A stretch of DNA of 27,140 nucleotides, taken from the NCBI GenBank assembly GCA_002422125.1, contig DITF01000277.1, positions 1 through 27,140 on the forward strand, written 5' to 3'. The notes beneath the pieces are model-generated. The model was not told the origin of the DNA and made no database searches. It saw nothing but the letters and a program-made list of their open reading frames with translations. Positions 6,929-14,649 of this stretch are shown here, in pieces (positions within the stretch are counted from its first letter, which is position 1; every line of letters starts with the position of its first letter). Source of the DNA: a bacterium UBP17_UBA6191 (GTDB lineage Bacteria; Muiribacteriota; UBA6191). A program made the position numbers and the translations under genes.

Positions 6929-7396
6929 ATGGAATTACAAATTGGAATCAATACAGAAGATCGTAAGGCAATCGCACAAGGACTTTCCCGCTTACTGGCG
7001 GACTCCTATGCCTTGTACATCAAGACTCATAACTTTCACTGGAATGTAACAGGTCCCATGTTTATGACCCTCCATCAGATGTTTGAGACCCATTACACGG
7101 AATTGGCATTGGCTGTGGATTTGATCGCTGAAAGAATTCGATCGCTTGGGGAGTTTGCTCCGGGATCCTGGTCCAATTTTGGGAAACTGACCGTGATTCA
7201 AGAGGAAAATGGCGTGCCTGAGGCCACAGACATGGTACGGCAACTGACTAGAGATCATGAATTAGTGGCGGCTACGGCTCGTTCCATTTTTGCGGTAGTT
7301 GAAAAAGCATCCGATGAGGCATCAGCCGATCTATTGACCCAAAGGATACAGCTTCACGAAAAAACTGCTTGGATGCTGAGATCACTTTTACAGTAG
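6929..7396 (+). CDS. dps: Dps-family ferritin-like DNA-binding/stress protein
   Basis: The protein has 155 residues, normal for Dps. Dps proteins form dodecamers that oxidise iron with hydrogen peroxide, store ferric iron and in some cases coat DNA. The signature KTHNFHWNVTGPMFMTLHQM contains His37 and His49; AVDLIAERIRSLGEFAPGS contains Asp64 and Glu68. These are the expected ferroxidase-site residues, shared between subunits. The C-terminal helix (QLHEKTAWMLRSLL) closes the four-helix bundle, and there is no long Lys-rich DNA-binding tail. The start is firm, with a perfect AGGAGGT Shine-Dalgarno 6 bases before the ATG. It is monocistronic, with its own promoter, a palindromic operator candidate upstream and an intrinsic terminator downstream. 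Confidence 0.95.
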   Translation: MELQIGINTEDRKAIAQGLSRLLADSYALYIKTHNFHWNVTGPMFMTLHQMFETHYTELALAVDLIAERIRSLGEFAPGSWSNFGKLTVIQEENGVPEATDMVRQLTRDHELVAATARSIFAVVEKASDEASADLLTQRIQLHEKTAWMLRSLLQ

Positions 7397-7418
7397 AAAC
7401 ATAATCAGGCTTTGAGCG

Positions 7419-7455
7419 GGCTGGTCACAGGTATTGTGGCCGGCCTTATTTTTTT
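7419..7455 (+). terminator. Rho-independent terminator after the Dps gene
   Basis: An 11-bp stem (GGCTGGTCACA at 7419-7429 with TGTGGCCGGCC at 7435-7445, two G-U pairs) has a 5-base loop and is followed by TTATTTTTTT. It faces the Dps transcript. The T-run includes the stop codon of the convergent HugZ-like gene. Confidence 0.85.
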
Positions 7456-7922
7456 ATGTGCTCAATTACAGTTATGGGAAACCCTTGTAAATGATAGGCC
7501 TTTCCAAATCCTAGAATCAGCCGGCCAGATTCTGGTCTTAGCGCAAAGAGTGTAAAGTCGGGCAAGGAGCGAAGCATGGAAACGGTTGGACCAAGTTTTG
7601 TGTGCATCTGATCAAGAATTGAGTTGTAGTCCTTGTGGGTAGTGGCAATCTGTGAGATGAAACACTTCAGCTGCATGCGCTTTAATGCAAAGGGGTCCAC
7701 TCCCACGGAATCATAGATTAAAACAGAGCAGGATGGATTGTGCTTGAGGTGGGTTGTGTGAGGTGACAATGCTGAGGCAAACACCATAAGACCATGGGAC
7801 TGATGCCACACAAATGGCAGAAGGCTGGCATGGGGTATTTGACTTTCATCAACGGTAGCCAGACTTATTGTGGGAATGTTTTGTATTAAGTGCTCGATTT
7901 CCTTGTGATAATTTGCTTCCAT
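7446..7922 (-). CDS. HugZ/HutZ-like pyridoxamine 5'-phosphate oxidase-fold protein
   Basis: This 158-residue protein has the split-barrel flavin-binding fold. ISLATVDESQIPHASLLPFV is the usual first strand pair, then MVFASALSPHTTHLKHNPSC matches the FMN-contact region, and RLILGFGKAYHLQG near the C-terminus resembles the conserved Gly-Phe-Gly-x-Ala segment of HugZ/HutZ haem-degrading proteins. Related proteins either break down haem to release iron or bind flavin or F420 as reductases, so haem use is plausible but not proven. The 3' end faces the Dps gene, another iron protein, with the terminator between. The start has no Shine-Dalgarno sequence but has an extended -10 (TGTTAAGAT) 6 bases upstream, suggesting a leaderless mRNA. 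Confidence 0.78.
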   Translation of the reverse strand: MEANYHKEIEHLIQNIPTISLATVDESQIPHASLLPFVWHQSHGLMVFASALSPHTTHLKHNPSCSVLIYDSVGVDPFALKRMQLKCFISQIATTHKDYNSILDQMHTKLGPTVSMLRSLPDFTLFALRPESGRLILGFGKAYHLQGFPITVIEHIKK

Positions 7923-7928
7923 GAGCTA

Positions 7929-7937
7929 ATCTTAACA
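7929..7937 (-). promoter_or_regulatory. Extended -10 promoter of the HugZ-like gene, leaderless
   Basis: TGT-TAAGAT on the minus strand ends 6 bases before the ATG at 7922. It overlaps a possible divergent -10 (TAATCT, 7927-7932; -35 TTGTGA at 7903-7908, 18-bp spacer) for the plus-strand orphan at 7957. Confidence 0.42.
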
Positions 7938-7956
7938 TGGATTTTGGAGGCGGGAA

Positions 7957-8574
7957 ATGAAGAGTTCAACGACAAGGGATCGAATTCTGCGATATCTGTA
8001 CATGGGTTTGCAGGTTCAGGAATTGCTTTGGTATTTCGGACCCTGCCGCGACCTCACTGAATCGGTGTATCAGGGGAAGGTCAGGCTTCAAAAGGAAGTA
8101 GAAAGACCGCTGTGGCAGGGTGATCGGGCTGATAAGCTGACCCCGGTGGCTTGGCAGGATTTGTCCTTGACCCTGGTTCCTCAAGAAGAAGTTCAGGTTC
8201 GTGATCTTTGTCTTTCTTTAGCCTCTGAACAGACTAGGCGAGCCATTGATGAGAATCAGATTCTGATTTATAAATCGATAATTTTAGTTGAGAGTGATGC
8301 CATCAATCAAATTCATGAGGTAGTGAGGCGTTCTCATCTTATGGATCACGCCATTCGCCTACTGTATCGTAGCCATCCCAGATTTTATCTGGAAACTCTG
8401 AAATTTTTTTTGGTGACTCATCAGGAGCTGCCTACGGAATTAACAGAGTTTCTTCTGGCTTGCGGAATTTCTCCGGTGATTATTGATTTAAACTCAATTC
8501 CTGCAAATTTTGTGGCGGGCCGGCAGGAGCCAATTCGTTTGCCCGATCCAAAGCGGAATGCAGGCTCTGAATAA
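7957..8574 (+). CDS. Hypothetical cytosolic protein
   Basis: This is a 205-residue protein of no family I recognise. The start is well supported by GGAGG about 6 bases upstream. There is no signal peptide or membrane helix. The N-terminal half is rich in aromatic and charged residues (ILRYLYMGLQVQELLWYFG), the middle has a helix-rich section around IDENQILIYKSIILVES, and a Leu-rich segment near the C-terminus (FYLETLKFFLVTHQELPTEL) looks helical. It is divergent from the HugZ-like gene with a gap of 34 bases. The last 95 bases overlap the 3' end of the convergent sensor kinase gene, unusually long for a bacterial tail-to-tail pair. Its short distance from a kinase gene does not by itself imply a link. 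Confidence 0.68.
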   Translation: MKSSTTRDRILRYLYMGLQVQELLWYFGPCRDLTESVYQGKVRLQKEVERPLWQGDRADKLTPVAWQDLSLTLVPQEEVQVRDLCLSLASEQTRRAIDENQILIYKSIILVESDAINQIHEVVRRSHLMDHAIRLLYRSHPRFYLETLKFFLVTHQELPTELTEFLLACGISPVIIDLNSIPANFVAGRQEPIRLPDPKRNAGSE

Positions 8575-10195
8575 GGGCATGATGTAAAAAGGGTTTCACC
8601 AGGATCGTGACATCTGGATATTGTTTCAAGATTTGCTGGTGCTCCAAAAGTGGGCTGGTACTTAACAATACCTTGGGTAGTTTCTGTCCCTGGGGGCTTT
8701 GACAGACCTGAGCCATAAGTTCTTCACAGCTACAGGGAGATAGGGCCAGATCCAGCACTAGAACATCTGGGTTTTGTTCTACCAGCAATTGTAGTGTTTC
8801 TTTAAGGTCTTTGGCTTTAAGGACTTGAACAGGATATCTGGACAGACTTTGAGACAAAAACTCAAGATTGGCAGCATCAGATTCAGCTAACAGAATTTTA
8901 CCCTCTAGAAGTGTGTCGGATGCCAGAAGTGATTCTGGATTTGGTTTTTGCTCACAAATCAGAACATTGGGCAATTCCAGAGTAAAAGTGCTACCAATGC
9001 CTGGAGAAGAGACGGCTGAAATATCTCCGCCCATGAGATGAGTTAGCTTTTGTGTTATTGATAGGCCTAGTCCAGTACCACCGTACTGATGGCCAATCAA
9101 AGCTGATTGCTGTTCAAATGGTTCAAAAATGCGTTCCAAATCCTGTTGTGGTATTCCAATGCCCGAATCCAAAACACTGATTTTTAAGCATCCAGTTTGA
9201 GATTCGAATTCAGAAAATTTAACCTCGATAATCACATAGCCAGAATGGGTAAATTTTAATGCATTACCCACTAGGTTAAACAGAATTTGCCGTAGCCGTA
9301 CGGGTTCCAGCATTAAGGTTTCAGGAACCTCAGCCCCAATTTTTAGTTCCAGATTAAGATTGCGTTGTTTTGCCCTATACAAAAAGGAGGAATGCAATCT
9401 CTGAAAAAACTCAGCAATCAAGACTGGTTCAAGCACAAGCTTTAAGCGGCCATTGTCAATTTTTTCCAAATCTAACAAGTCATTCACAATGGTCAAAAGG
9501 GTTTGGCCGCTATCGCCAATTGATTTTATGTACTCCTTATGCCGGGGTGATTCCAGTTCCATACCTAAGAGCTCACAAAAACCCAAGATTACATTCAGTG
9601 GTGTGCGGATTTCATGGCTGACATCACTAAGGATGGAGGCCTTAGCCCTGTCAGCCTCCTCGGCTTGTTTCAAGGCTTTACCTAATAGCTGATCGGCCAT
9701 ATGTTTTTTAGTGTTATCCAAAACGAAGGCAATAATGTAATCAATGTGACCAGCACCGCTTCTAGCACTAGTGACGACTACACTAGCAGGTAGGCCACCA
9801 CCGTCTTTTTTTAGGTACCGTTTTTCGAGGCGATAGCTTGTCCTTAACCCATTCAAAAATTCCAGATAGGCATTTTGATTGTGAGTCACATCTTCGGGAT
9901 CGGTGATTTTATCCCAAGTAACTTGTACCAGTTCTTCCTGAGTATAGCCCAGCATATCTGCAAAGGATTGAGAACAGTATAAAATTTGCCTGGAAGGGGT
10001 GCTGATGACCACTCCAATATTACCCAGATTTAATAAATCCAGGATGGAATTGTCGCGCAAATATTTAAACTCTTTGGAAATGACAGGTGCTTTTCGAGTA
10101 CGGTACATACATACACTACCCCATACGGCCAAAATGGCCCAGGGAATCCATGCTGTATTTAGAAGAAAATCAAAAATATACACCTCAAGCACCAA
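8480..10195 (-). CDS. Hybrid sensor histidine kinase (PAS - HisKA - HATPase - receiver)
   Basis: The protein has about 571 residues. A membrane helix at about 10-31 is followed by a PAS domain (50-165: GVVISTPSRQILYCSQSFAD, then YLKKDGGGLPASVVV), a HisKA domain with phospho-acceptor His194 in SHEIRTPLN, and a HATPase with N-box (FNLVGNALKF, Asn307/Asn311), DSGIGIP and YGGTGLGLS. The C-terminal receiver (about 432-550) looks active: acidic AESD near 437-440, probable phospho-acceptor Asp482 in VLVLDLA, and a conserved Lys in ILVKPF. The PAS region probably senses an internal signal. The start is uncertain: TTG at 10195 or GTG at 10192, with no good Shine-Dalgarno; the next ATG would remove the membrane helix. 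A promoter and palindrome precede it at 10235-10272. The 3' end overlaps the convergent orphan gene by 95 bp. Confidence 0.9.
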   Translation of the reverse strand: MVLEVYIFDFLLNTAWIPWAILAVWGSVCMYRTRKAPVISKEFKYLRDNSILDLLNLGNIGVVISTPSRQILYCSQSFADMLGYTQEELVQVTWDKITDPEDVTHNQNAYLEFLNGLRTSYRLEKRYLKKDGGGLPASVVVTSARSGAGHIDYIIAFVLDNTKKHMADQLLGKALKQAEEADRAKASILSDVSHEIRTPLNVILGFCELLGMELESPRHKEYIKSIGDSGQTLLTIVNDLLDLEKIDNGRLKLVLEPVLIAEFFQRLHSSFLYRAKQRNLNLELKIGAEVPETLMLEPVRLRQILFNLVGNALKFTHSGYVIIEVKFSEFESQTGCLKISVLDSGIGIPQQDLERIFEPFEQQSALIGHQYGGTGLGLSITQKLTHLMGGDISAVSSPGIGSTFTLELPNVLICEQKPNPESLLASDTLLEGKILLAESDAANLEFLSQSLSRYPVQVLKAKDLKETLQLLVEQNPDVLVLDLALSPCSCEELMAQVCQSPQGQKLPKVLLSTSPLLEHQQILKQYPDVTILVKPFLHHALIQSLHSALDRANELAPAGPPQNLQELSLNQ

Positions 10196-10234
10196 ATGGT
10201 AAATATTTCCTATATGACACTAGACGACTTCAAA

Positions 10235-10255
10235 TTGTGCTCAAGTATAGCACAA
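10235..10255. promoter_or_regulatory. Palindrome over the -10 of the hybrid kinase promoter
   Basis: TTGTGCT (10235-10241) and AGCACAA (10249-10255) are perfect 7-base arms around CAAGTAT. On the minus strand the centre contains the -10 TATACT (10249-10244). It could be an operator, or a weak hairpin at the end of the upstream exported-protein transcript; no T-run follows, so an operator is more likely. Confidence 0.42.
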
Positions 10256-10272
10256 ACAGGCCGTAACTTTAA
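10244..10272 (-). promoter_or_regulatory. Putative promoter of the hybrid kinase gene
   Basis: -35 TTAAAG (10272-10267), 17-base spacer, -10 TATACT (10249-10244). The -35 overlaps the stop codon of the preceding gene. The expected leader is about 40 bases. Confidence 0.45.
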
Positions 10273-12188
10273 TTCTCAATTTGAATTTCGGGTTGAAAAT
10301 CAAAGGATGTGAAAAAGCTGGAAGTCCAGGTTGCCTTTAGATTTGGCAGGATTGTAAAGGCACTAAACAGAGTGCTTCCCCGTCTTAATGTTTCCTGAAC
10401 CATCTTTTTTTCTTTACCATCAAATAAAATACGATAGAAACTTTTTTCCACCTTCAGACCCAGATAGTTTTGAGTCTTGGAGTCTAAAATTTCTGGGTAA
10501 AGTTTGCCAGAGGTTTCTCTTAAAAACAGCTCCAAGGCAATTTCTTTGGTTATCAGGGGGGCGTTCAGGGCTAGAAGGTGGTGATTGTATTCTTTACCAT
10601 CTATCTGAATCAATTCCCCAACCGCTTGAATAGAAGGCCCGGTAATTGTAGTGCACCGCTTTGGGGTCGGGGGCAATTTAAACTGATAGTTCAGACGATA
10701 ATCCCGAAAAACACTGCCATCCTTTTGTAAAAAACGGATGGGCTCAAAAGCAAATTTTTTCAGAAATGCCAACGGTTCAAAGCTACTGCGGGGATGAACA
10801 AAAATCCGAATGTATTGATCCTTTATATTTTTTGTGAACATCCAGGAGCTTCCAGGCTGGGATGGGAGTCGAATCTGCGAACCAGTGATGTCATTGATAA
10901 ACAGGGTTGTAGGTTGGAGTACTTCGGCAGAAACCGTCTCTAAGGAGTTTTGATGATATTCAGTGGCGTTAGAAAACTGGTCTTCCTCCAGATCCAGAAG
11001 CAGGTTGTAACCAGCCGTAAAATTATTCAGGTGCAATTGGTAAGAGGAATCCAGACCTCCATCTGCCATACTGGCTTCCACCAAATGAGACTCAGGCTCC
11101 TTATAAATCAGGCCGAAAGCGCGATTTACATATACATTGTTTCCGAAGCTCTGTTCTGTGGAAACCAGATAGGTTTGTTTTTCAGGTGCTTTTAACTTCT
11201 GAATTGTTTGTGAAAGCGTTTGTGGCTCCATCCACTGTAGATTGCGGGCCAAGAGATAATCCAATTTGGATTCCACATGATTGCCCATTTCTACAAAAAG
11301 GACCGTCTTTTGATTTTCTTTAAGATATCTTAGCCTTAGCTTCAAGTTGCCCCGTTCAAAGACAATCAGATTGCCTGGAGTCGAAGTAACCGGTTGCAGA
11401 TCGGGCAGGCCAGAGCTTGATTTCCAGAATTGAATGGCTTCGTTTTCCGAAAGTGGCTCCAGAAATCCGATCAGATAAATAATTCCATCTTTGTCCGGCA
11501 TTCTCCAAGCGGCAATGGCATTTAAGTGAAATTCTGGCAGCAAGTCTTCTCGCACCAGCTCAAAAACGCCAGTTTCCAGTTTCATTTTAATTCCAAAGGC
11601 GGCATTGTAATAATAGGGAGACTCGACAAACCAGCTTTGCCCGTAATCGGGCAGTTCCCAGGAAGATTTAAGCTTGGGGGTTTTGCCGGGGATGAGTCGA
11701 AGGGCTGGGATCAGGGACTTTGGGTCGGGAAGAACGGGGTTTTTCGAGTCCACATAGGAATAACCAACTAACTGGTAAAAAACACCACCATAGCTAAACA
11801 CCTGGACATGGTAGATTACTTCCTGTTTGCCGATAAAACCGCGAAACCCGTATTCTGTGCTTTCTCTGTCCTGAATTGTGCCTTCTTCAAAGTATAAAAC
11901 CTGAGCATCTTCAGCCGGTAGTTCTTCCATTAGGGCTGAGACATATGAGGATAGATCCATTCCTGGATAGGCTTCCATGATCAAAAGACTGACAAAATCT
12001 CCCGAGGAAGCTACAGTACCCGCAGCGGCCTCACTATGCAGTCCAGATAGTTCCTTTGGATTCAAAAACCGTTGGCCGGATTTTAACTCCAACTCAAAGG
12101 CTAAGGCCTCATCTCTAAGAACCTTGGGTTTATCTGTAGCAAGAATTTGGGTGCAGGCAAAAATAAAAATCAATGTAAGTCTGAGCAT
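10269..12188 (-). CDS. Large exported protein with internal repeats, function unknown
   Basis: The 639-residue protein begins with a signal peptide (MLRLTLIFIFACTQILATDK, cleavage probably after ILA; the early Cys is too close to the start for a good lipobox). I see related blocks: around 185-205 (QSWFVESPYYYNAAFGIKMK) and 345-365 (QSFGNNVYVNRAFGLIYKEP), and a possible weaker copy near 20-40. The N-terminal 165 residues, with GGVFYQLVGYSYVD, resemble the PsbP/DUF1795-like alpha-beta fold; this is a fold impression, not a firm call. It should act in the periplasm or at the outer face of the cell. The start has a promoter (TTGAAA, 17 bp, TCTAAT) only 8 bases upstream and no Shine-Dalgarno, so the mRNA is probably leaderless. 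The kinase gene lies 73 bases downstream on the same strand. Confidence 0.7.
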   Translation of the reverse strand: MLRLTLIFIFACTQILATDKPKVLRDEALAFELELKSGQRFLNPKELSGLHSEAAAGTVASSGDFVSLLIMEAYPGMDLSSYVSALMEELPAEDAQVLYFEEGTIQDRESTEYGFRGFIGKQEVIYHVQVFSYGGVFYQLVGYSYVDSKNPVLPDPKSLIPALRLIPGKTPKLKSSWELPDYGQSWFVESPYYYNAAFGIKMKLETGVFELVREDLLPEFHLNAIAAWRMPDKDGIIYLIGFLEPLSENEAIQFWKSSSGLPDLQPVTSTPGNLIVFERGNLKLRLRYLKENQKTVLFVEMGNHVESKLDYLLARNLQWMEPQTLSQTIQKLKAPEKQTYLVSTEQSFGNNVYVNRAFGLIYKEPESHLVEASMADGGLDSSYQLHLNNFTAGYNLLLDLEEDQFSNATEYHQNSLETVSAEVLQPTTLFINDITGSQIRLPSQPGSSWMFTKNIKDQYIRIFVHPRSSFEPLAFLKKFAFEPIRFLQKDGSVFRDYRLNYQFKLPPTPKRCTTITGPSIQAVGELIQIDGKEYNHHLLALNAPLITKEIALELFLRETSGKLYPEILDSKTQNYLGLKVEKSFYRILFDGKEKKMVQETLRRGSTLFSAFTILPNLKATWTSSFFTSFDFQPEIQIEN

Positions 12189-12196
12189 AACCGCAT

Positions 12197-12225
12197 ATTA
12201 GAACCTATTGAACCGGAGATTTCAA
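12197..12225 (-). promoter_or_regulatory. Promoter of the large exported-protein gene
   Basis: -35 TTGAAA (12225-12220), 17-base spacer, -10 TCTAAT (12202-12197), each five of six matches. The ATG at 12188 is 8 bases after the -10, leaving a leader of 0-2 bases. Confidence 0.62.
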
Positions 12226-12260
12226 CTGATCCCCCTGTTTCCTGCGGCCTAAATATGGGC

Positions 12261-12266
12261 TATAAT
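12261..12266 (+). promoter_or_regulatory. Perfect -10 six bases before an ATG
   Basis: TATAAT lies at 12261-12266 and the ATG of the TPR gene follows after GAAAAT at 12273. The -35 region (TTTCCT) is weak. A transcript from here would be leaderless. An upstream in-frame ATG (12255) precedes the hexamer and would not be transcribed. Confidence 0.5.
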
Positions 12267-12272
12267 GAAAAT

Positions 12273-13010
12273 ATGAACGAAGAAAGACAGGTACGAGAAA
12301 AAAAACTCAAAAAGGCGCGCTGGTATAACGATCGTAATCGTATATACAAGGCCTGTCTAATCTATCTTGATCTGTTGCGACAGGATCCTAACAATCAGGC
12401 GGCCCTTGAGGACTTGGCTCAGATTTACATGGATCGAGGAGATTCGGCTCTGGCCGCGATCTGCTATAACTGGATTTTGAATTCTGATCCTACCCGACAG
12501 GATTTGGTTCTAAGACTGGCCCAAGGCTATTTTCAGACTGGCAATTTCTTTCTATCTTTGAAAACCCTCAGTACAATTGATAACTGGGAAGCCAATTATG
12601 AGGAAGAATCCCTGATGGCCAAATCCCAGATTCATGTGGCTTTGGGCAATGAGCTTGAATCCATCAGGCTTTTGAATCAGCTCATTGAGAAATACCCTAA
12701 CGCTATTTATTTTATGGTATTGGCAGAAATGCTGGAACAACTTGGTTTGTATCATTGTGCTATGGAAGCCTGCCGCCGCGGTTTGAAGCGCGAACCTTAT
12801 CAGGATGAACTTTTGAGTTTGAAGGCTCGTTTGCATCTTTATCTTGGTGACTATGCCAACAGCCGCAAGATTTATCTGAAAATGATTAAGAACCATATGT
12901 ATTTAGAGGACGCTAGGCTGGATCTGGAAGACTTTCTGGCTGAGAAGGGAAATGTCCCGGATGTTATGGCTCTTTTGCGGTTTTTTGATGAGACTCCAGA
13001 GGAAGATTGA
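12273..13010 (+). CDS. TPR-repeat protein, cytosolic
   Basis: This is a 245-residue protein from the ATG at 12273. After a basic N-terminus (VREKKLKKARWYNDRNRIYK) it is built of TPR-like helical pairs: YLDLLRQDPNNQAALEDLAQ, IYMDRGDSALAAICYNWILN, LRLAQGYFQTGNFFLSLKTL, VALGNELESIRLLNQLIEKY, LAEMLEQLGLYHCAMEACRR and LHLYLGDYANSRKIYLKMIK. TPRs form scaffolds for protein partners and carry no enzymatic activity. No signal peptide or membrane helix is visible. It is divergent from the exported-protein gene with an 84-base gap carrying both promoters. The partner is unknown. The next gene on the strand begins after 141 bases. Confidence 0.8.
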   Translation: MNEERQVREKKLKKARWYNDRNRIYKACLIYLDLLRQDPNNQAALEDLAQIYMDRGDSALAAICYNWILNSDPTRQDLVLRLAQGYFQTGNFFLSLKTLSTIDNWEANYEEESLMAKSQIHVALGNELESIRLLNQLIEKYPNAIYFMVLAEMLEQLGLYHCAMEACRRGLKREPYQDELLSLKARLHLYLGDYANSRKIYLKMIKNHMYLEDARLDLEDFLAEKGNVPDVMALLRFFDETPEED

Positions 13011-13151
13011 ACAATTTTATTCAAACTAGGGAACAGAATGGTTCCTGAGGTTCTAAACTCCTGTTTCAGCTGTTAAGTCCCTGTAAATTCTAAGGCTTGT
13101 TTTCTCCGATGGGTTGGCCTGTATCACACATTCCACTCCCAGGAGGATTCT

Positions 13152-13331
13152 ATGGACGATAAGATAGAGAGGGAAGAGGGACCAAAACATCCGGCGGTCC
13201 AAAAGTTTTGCGATGATTTTTTTAATTCCAAGGAGCCTCTTATGGAAGTTATGCTTCGGCTCAGTGAAAGAGAATACATTCGCATGTCAAATCTTGACTT
13301 TGATGGCAAGAACTATATTCTAGTGAATTAA
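13152..13331 (+). CDS. Small gene of 59 codons with a perfect Shine-Dalgarno
   Basis: A 59-residue acidic protein starts MDDKIEREEG, has a single Cys at 20 in VQKFCDDFFN, and ends DGKNYILVN. The ATG is preceded by AGGAGG five bases away, and a strong terminator follows the stop by 9 bases, so this is very probably a real single gene. No signal peptide or membrane helix is visible; the middle (KEPLMEVMLRLSEREYIR) should be a helix. I do not recognise the family. It could be a small regulator, a partner protein or a peptide precursor, but nothing in the sequence decides this. The 141 bases before it hold only a short hairpin (GGAAC/GTTCC at 13030-13045) and no clear promoter. Confidence 0.7.
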   Translation: MDDKIEREEGPKHPAVQKFCDDFFNSKEPLMEVMLRLSEREYIRMSNLDFDGKNYILVN

Positions 13332-13340
13332 ATTCGGTAC

Positions 13341-13374
13341 AAAAAAATGGGTCCATAACAGGACCCATTTTTTT
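13341..13374. terminator. Bidirectional rho-independent terminator
   Basis: Perfect 14-base arms, AAAAAAATGGGTCC (13341-13354) and GGACCCATTTTTTT (13361-13374), flank the loop ATAACA. The A-tract and T-tract make it work on both strands. It lies between the convergent 59-codon gene (+) and the 90-residue orphan (-). Confidence 0.92.
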
Positions 13375-13392
13375 ACATTTTAGATAGACAGC

Positions 13393-13665
13393 TTATTCAG
13401 CCAAAAGCACAGCGGCTTTTTCAGGCATAATGTTGGCCTGAGTATGAACACTGCGAACAGGTACCATCAACATCACTTCCTGAATCAACGAGGAAGCCAT
13501 CATTGCGGTTCTTCTGTCCACTGGGGAATCTACGCTTAAAGCCTTACTTCTGGCTTTTTCCGAGATAGTAAACTCTGGGTTTAACTTTAGTTCTACCTCA
13601 ACGGTTGCGTTTTGGAAAATGACTCCGGCTTCTGTATTCAGGTTTTGTTTCAGTACAAGTTTCAT
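13393..13665 (-). CDS. Small hypothetical protein
   Basis: This 90-residue protein starts at the ATG at 13665 (MKLVLKQNLNTEAGVIFQNA). That start is fixed by GGGAG about 7 bases upstream; longer forms would need a TTG. The N-terminal third looks like beta strands (VTVEV-type residues around NATVEVELKLNPEF) and the rest is helical with many Ala, Met and Val (MMASSLIQEVMLMVPVRSVH). It has no signal peptide. I do not recognise it. It lies 39 bases downstream of the exported orphan gene on the same strand and ends at the shared bidirectional terminator, so it may be the last gene of a two-gene unit. Confidence 0.6.
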   Translation of the reverse strand: MKLVLKQNLNTEAGVIFQNATVEVELKLNPEFTISEKARSKALSVDSPVDRRTAMMASSLIQEVMLMVPVRSVHTQANIMPEKAAVLLAE

Positions 13666-13704
13666 TGTTTCTCCCTTCCACAAAAGTTATCGGCAGGAAG
13701 ATTG

Positions 13705-14646
13705 TCATTCTTTAGTTGAATTTGTTTGTTCTGGTTGTTCTTTGAATAAAACATCCACCTGTAAAATGTCTTCTAAATCAGAAACATGTTTGTGATCACA
13801 TACTCCCTGGTTACAGAATAGATGGCGACGGGCTGCCATATAGGTCTGTAGTAGGGACTGAGGGCCCTCAAGAGCTTTTAGTGGTCCATAGCCAGAATAA
13901 AAGCCAATGACTTTCTCAAACCAGGGTTTATACTGACGGTATAGGTGTGTTTGTAACAGACGATGCCTTTGCCAAAGCTCTAGCAGTAGATCACGAATCC
14001 TTAGAAAACTTTTTTGGTTGATTTCCGCTTGCAGCATGTAGTCCAGAAAATGCAGTCCCTCCAATTCATGAAAGACAATCATTTGGGCTTTAGGATTGGC
14101 TGGGTACAAGCCCCTGCGCCCAGGCAGATTTTTTTGCGAGTGAATACGATTCAGGCCCAGAACCTGCTCCGAAATGTTGGTGAATGTCAGGCTTTGATCT
14201 CTTTGGGCCAGAGGTAGGCAGCGATAAAAAAATAAAGACAGAACCTTGGGTTCGTGAAAATGCTCGTTTAAAAATTCAAATAGCAGGCGGCTTGCGGGCA
14301 GACTTTGGGGATTCCAGGCATTGAAGAGAAACATCAGGGCTATCAGATTATAAGGCTCTGATCCGGCTTTTTCATACCAGCCTTTCATGATCTTCATACG
14401 ATTCAGATCAGATTCCTCATCAAAATATAGTTCCATAACCGGATAAAAGCTGTAGGGGTCCTGACGGTATATGGATTCGAGATGCCTGCGATATCCTCGA
14501 TCCTGTACGGCTGGCCGAATCTGACGGGCTGAAATTGCGGTCATTTTTTGAGTAGCACTAATTTTGCCATCCAAAATGAAAAGACATACAAACAAGAACC
14601 ATCTCATAATCAGGGTTTTCGACAAAGTTCTCACAATTCTATTCAC
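13705..14646 (-). CDS. Exported helical protein of unknown function
   Basis: The protein is 313 residues from the GTG at 14646, or 300 from the ATG at 14607. Either form carries a signal peptide (MRWFLFVCLFILDGKISATQ after a basic extension). The mature part is mostly helical and rich in aromatic and basic residues (YRRHLESIYRQDPYSFYPVM, LLELWQRHRLLQTHLYRQYK), similar in feel to helical repeat proteins, but no family is recognised. Two Cys lie near the end (LFCNQGVCDHKH), possibly a disulphide or metal site. The palindrome TTAACAATTTTTGTTAA is just upstream of the GTG; if the ATG is used, that palindrome would lie in the promoter. The gene is divergent from the membrane-TPR gene with about 70 bases between. 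Confidence 0.62.
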   Translation of the reverse strand: MNRIVRTLSKTLIMRWFLFVCLFILDGKISATQKMTAISARQIRPAVQDRGYRRHLESIYRQDPYSFYPVMELYFDEESDLNRMKIMKGWYEKAGSEPYNLIALMFLFNAWNPQSLPASRLLFEFLNEHFHEPKVLSLFFYRCLPLAQRDQSLTFTNISEQVLGLNRIHSQKNLPGRRGLYPANPKAQMIVFHELEGLHFLDYMLQAEINQKSFLRIRDLLLELWQRHRLLQTHLYRQYKPWFEKVIGFYSGYGPLKALEGPQSLLQTYMAARRHLFCNQGVCDHKHVSDLEDILQVDVLFKEQPEQTNSTKE

Positions 14647-14649
14647 ATT

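Noticed and set aside
13030..13045. Hairpin GGAAC/GTTCC after the TPR gene as a terminator
   Set aside because: The stem has only 5 bp and no T-run follows.
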